From contig NC_015436.1 in the NCBI RefSeq assembly GCF_000208385.1, positions 1,798,001 to 1,862,000 of the forward strand: a stretch of DNA of 64,000 nt, in the 5' to 3' direction. Below, piece after piece: positions 62,563-64,000 of the stretch. The first letter of the stretch is position 1; each line of letters starts with the position of its first letter. This DNA comes from Parasphaerochaeta coccoides DSM 17374 (GTDB lineage Bacteria; Spirochaetota; Spirochaetia; Sphaerochaetales; Sphaerochaetaceae). A program made the translations under genes and the position numbers. Below the pieces are notes generated by a model. That model searched no databases. It was not told the DNA's origin and saw only the letters and a program-made list of their open reading frames with translations.

Positions 62563-63517
62563 AAACAAAGGTTCCATAGCACACGACGCAACCGATGTTC
62601 CGGTTGATGATACGGCCAATGTGCCTGTGGAGAAAATCCATCCCGGCGTAATCCATTCAGGCATTGACGAAGCCACCATGAACGCGCGTTCCGCGTGGGA
62701 ATGCGTCACACTCTCCCGTCGTCCGGGACGACCGGGAGCCGCAACCTACATTGACCTGATATGTGATGGATTCATGGAACTGCACGGTGACAGGCTCTAC
62801 GGAGATGATCCGGCAATGCTCGGCGGTATCGGTACTGTAGACGGCATACCTATGACTTTCATAGGTAATCGCAAAGGCACGAACCTGAAAGAAAACATTG
62901 CCGCCAACTATGGCATGAGCAACCCGGAGGGATACAGAAAAGCATTGCGGCTTGCGCGTCAGGCTGAGAAGTTCCAGCGTCCGGTAATCTGCTTCATAGA
63001 CACTCCGGGCGCCTATCCCGGCCTTGGCGCGGAGGAAAGAGGCATTGGTGAAGCGATTGCCGCCAACCTCAAGGTTTTCTCAACGCTGAAAACCATTGTC
63101 CTCTGCTTCATCCTGGGAGAAGGAGGCAGCGGAGGAGCCTTGGGCATTGGTGTCGGAGACAAGCTCTACATGCTGGAGAACTCGGTGTATTCAGTGATTA
63201 CGCCGGAAGGCTTCGCCTCCATTTTGCTTCGTGATGCATCCAGAGCCAAGGAAGCGGCTGTGACGATGAAGATGACGTCCAAAGACCTGAAACGCTTCAA
63301 TCTGATTAACGATATCATCCCTGAAGCCCCTGAAGGAGCGCATGCCAATCCTGGACTTTCAGCACAGGCGATAAAGAAGATAATCCTGCGTGATGTCGCC
63401 ACCCTGTCCGCGCACCCCGTCAGCTCCATTGTCAGATACCGCATGAGAAAAATCACCGGCATGGGCGCTACTGTGTGTCCCGTGATAATCCTCGACCATC
63501 CTGAAATCCATGACTAG
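62555..63517 (+). CDS. accA: Acetyl-CoA carboxylase carboxyltransferase alpha subunit
   Basis: A 320-residue subunit with HGDRLYGDDPAMLGGIG, IGNRKGTNLKENIAANYGMSNPEGYRKALRLA, FIDTPGAYPGLGAEERGIGEAIA and GEGGSGGALGIGVGD, the classical AccA motifs. Compared with usual AccA the N-terminal helical region is short and is preceded by a valine/aspartate-rich tail of about 30 residues. It completes the acetyl-CoA carboxylase operon accBCDA. Confidence 0.96.
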   Translation: MTENKGSIAHDATDVPVDDTANVPVEKIHPGVIHSGIDEATMNARSAWECVTLSRRPGRPGAATYIDLICDGFMELHGDRLYGDDPAMLGGIGTVDGIPMTFIGNRKGTNLKENIAANYGMSNPEGYRKALRLARQAEKFQRPVICFIDTPGAYPGLGAEERGIGEAIAANLKVFSTLKTIVLCFILGEGGSGGALGIGVGDKLYMLENSVYSVITPEGFASILLRDASRAKEAAVTMKMTSKDLKRFNLINDIIPEAPEGAHANPGLSAQAIKKIILRDVATLSAHPVSSIVRYRMRKITGMGATVCPVIILDHPEIHD

Positions 63518-63534
63518 CCTGATAAGGAAGCACC

Positions 63535-64000
63535 ATGCTTGAAAAATTCCTGGACAAGACACGTTTCAGTTCCACCGGAGATTTCGCGGGGAACTTTCAT
63601 ATACATGTGCCGGACAACTTCAACTTCGCTTATGATGTCGTCGATGAGTGGGCAAGAACAAACCCCAATAAAAATGCCCTCTACTGGACGAATGACAGGG
63701 GAAAAGAACGTATATTTACCTTTCAGGACATCAAGGACTACAGTGACCGAACCGCCGCCTACCTCCAAAGCCTGGGCGTTGGCAAGGGTGACATGGTGAT
63801 GCTGATGCTCAAACGCCGTTATGAGTTCTGGTTCGCCATCCTCGCCCTGCACAAGATTGGCGCGGTCGCCATCCCCGCCACGCATCTGCTGTCAGTCCAC
63901 GACATAGTATACCGCGCCAATGCCGCCAGCATAAAGGCAATCATCTGCACGGAAGATGATGAGCTTCGCCGCACGATTGACATTGCCTTGCAGGAGTCTC
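63535..64000 (+). CDS. AMP-binding acyl-CoA synthetase, N-terminal part (cut by window end)
   Basis: The first 155 codons of an adenylate-forming enzyme: NFNFAYDVVDEWARTNPNKNALYW, FTFQDIKDYSDRTAAYLQSLGVGKGDMVMLMLKRRYEFWFAILALHKIGAVAIPATHLLSVHDIVYR. The spacing is that of medium-chain acyl-CoA or acetyl-CoA synthetases. AAGGAAG lies a few bases before the ATG, 17 bp after accA, so it is probably in the acc operon. It could activate scavenged fatty acids. The catalytic motifs are outside the window. Confidence 0.88.
   Translation, partial: MLEKFLDKTRFSSTGDFAGNFHIHVPDNFNFAYDVVDEWARTNPNKNALYWTNDRGKERIFTFQDIKDYSDRTAAYLQSLGVGKGDMVMLMLKRRYEFWFAILALHKIGAVAIPATHLLSVHDIVYRANAASIKAIICTEDDELRRTIDIALQES

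Overview
The window looks like the chromosome of a fermentative, gut-type anaerobe, most probably a spirochaete of the Sphaerochaeta group (inference; no marker gene such as 16S rRNA is present). The grounds are mid-range base composition, pyruvate formate-lyase, several sugar ABC importers without their own ATPase, relaxed lipobox lipoproteins and a FabV-type fatty acid cluster. I saw no tRNA, rRNA, CRISPR array, insertion sequence or prophage gene. Most genes sit in tightly packed operons with short ATGA-type overlaps.

Layout. 1-2474 (minus): MarR-type regulator followed by a heterodimeric ABC exporter. 2475-10960 (plus): a tandem triplication of about 2.66 kb units. Each unit encodes a lipoprotein with a fimbrillin-like anchor domain, one or two InlB-type B-repeats and exactly seven RCC1-type propeller repeats. 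11074-13638 (minus): DUF1801 protein, BrnQ carrier and TSUP permease. 13761-24129 (minus): a pectin/rhamnogalacturonan locus with LplB/LplC-like permeases, a solute-binding protein, a YetA-like (exo-rhamnogalacturonan lyase family) protein, a DUF1961 protein and a GH2-like hydrolase. 24286-27817 (minus): a second heterodimeric ABC exporter. 27975-35357 (minus): LacI regulator, sugar importer, GH65 disaccharide phosphorylase and beta-phosphoglucomutase. 35580-37267 (plus): ACT-domain protein and PFL-family (DUF711) protein. 38245-39264 (plus): a fourth fimbrillin-like lipoprotein with no C-terminal head. 39351-43981 (minus): pflB, pflA and a MATE transporter. 44360-47350 (plus): asnA, a BaiN-like flavoprotein and an FMN reductase. 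47469-50690 (minus): a fifth fimbrillin-like lipoprotein with a long GLUG-repeat region, preceded by fourteen copies of an 8-bp repeat. 51050-54759 (minus): glycerol kinase, DeoR regulator and an Ldh-family dehydrogenase. 54954-64000: the fatty acid genes, with fabD-fabG-fabF-fabZ-fabV leftward and accB-accC-accD-accA plus an acyl-CoA synthetase rightward from one intergenic region.

The most unusual content is the surface-lipoprotein set. Five genes share a fimbrillin-like N-terminal module but carry different C-terminal heads (RCC1 propeller, GLUG repeats, or none). All five are preceded by copies of one paired sequence motif whose half-sites lie 33-34 bp apart. The GLUG gene also has a slippage-prone octanucleotide tract inside a short upstream reading frame, arranged so that repeat number decides whether that frame fuses to the lipoprotein, ends on its start codon, or ends just before it. 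I propose a co-regulated, phase-variable, modular surface-display family.

Metabolically, the window supports plant-polysaccharide and oligosaccharide uptake, phosphorolysis of alpha-glucosides, mixed-acid fermentation through formate, glycerol use, and type II fatty acid synthesis with FabV as the enoyl reductase. No fabH, acyl carrier protein or sugar-importer ATPase lies in this window.
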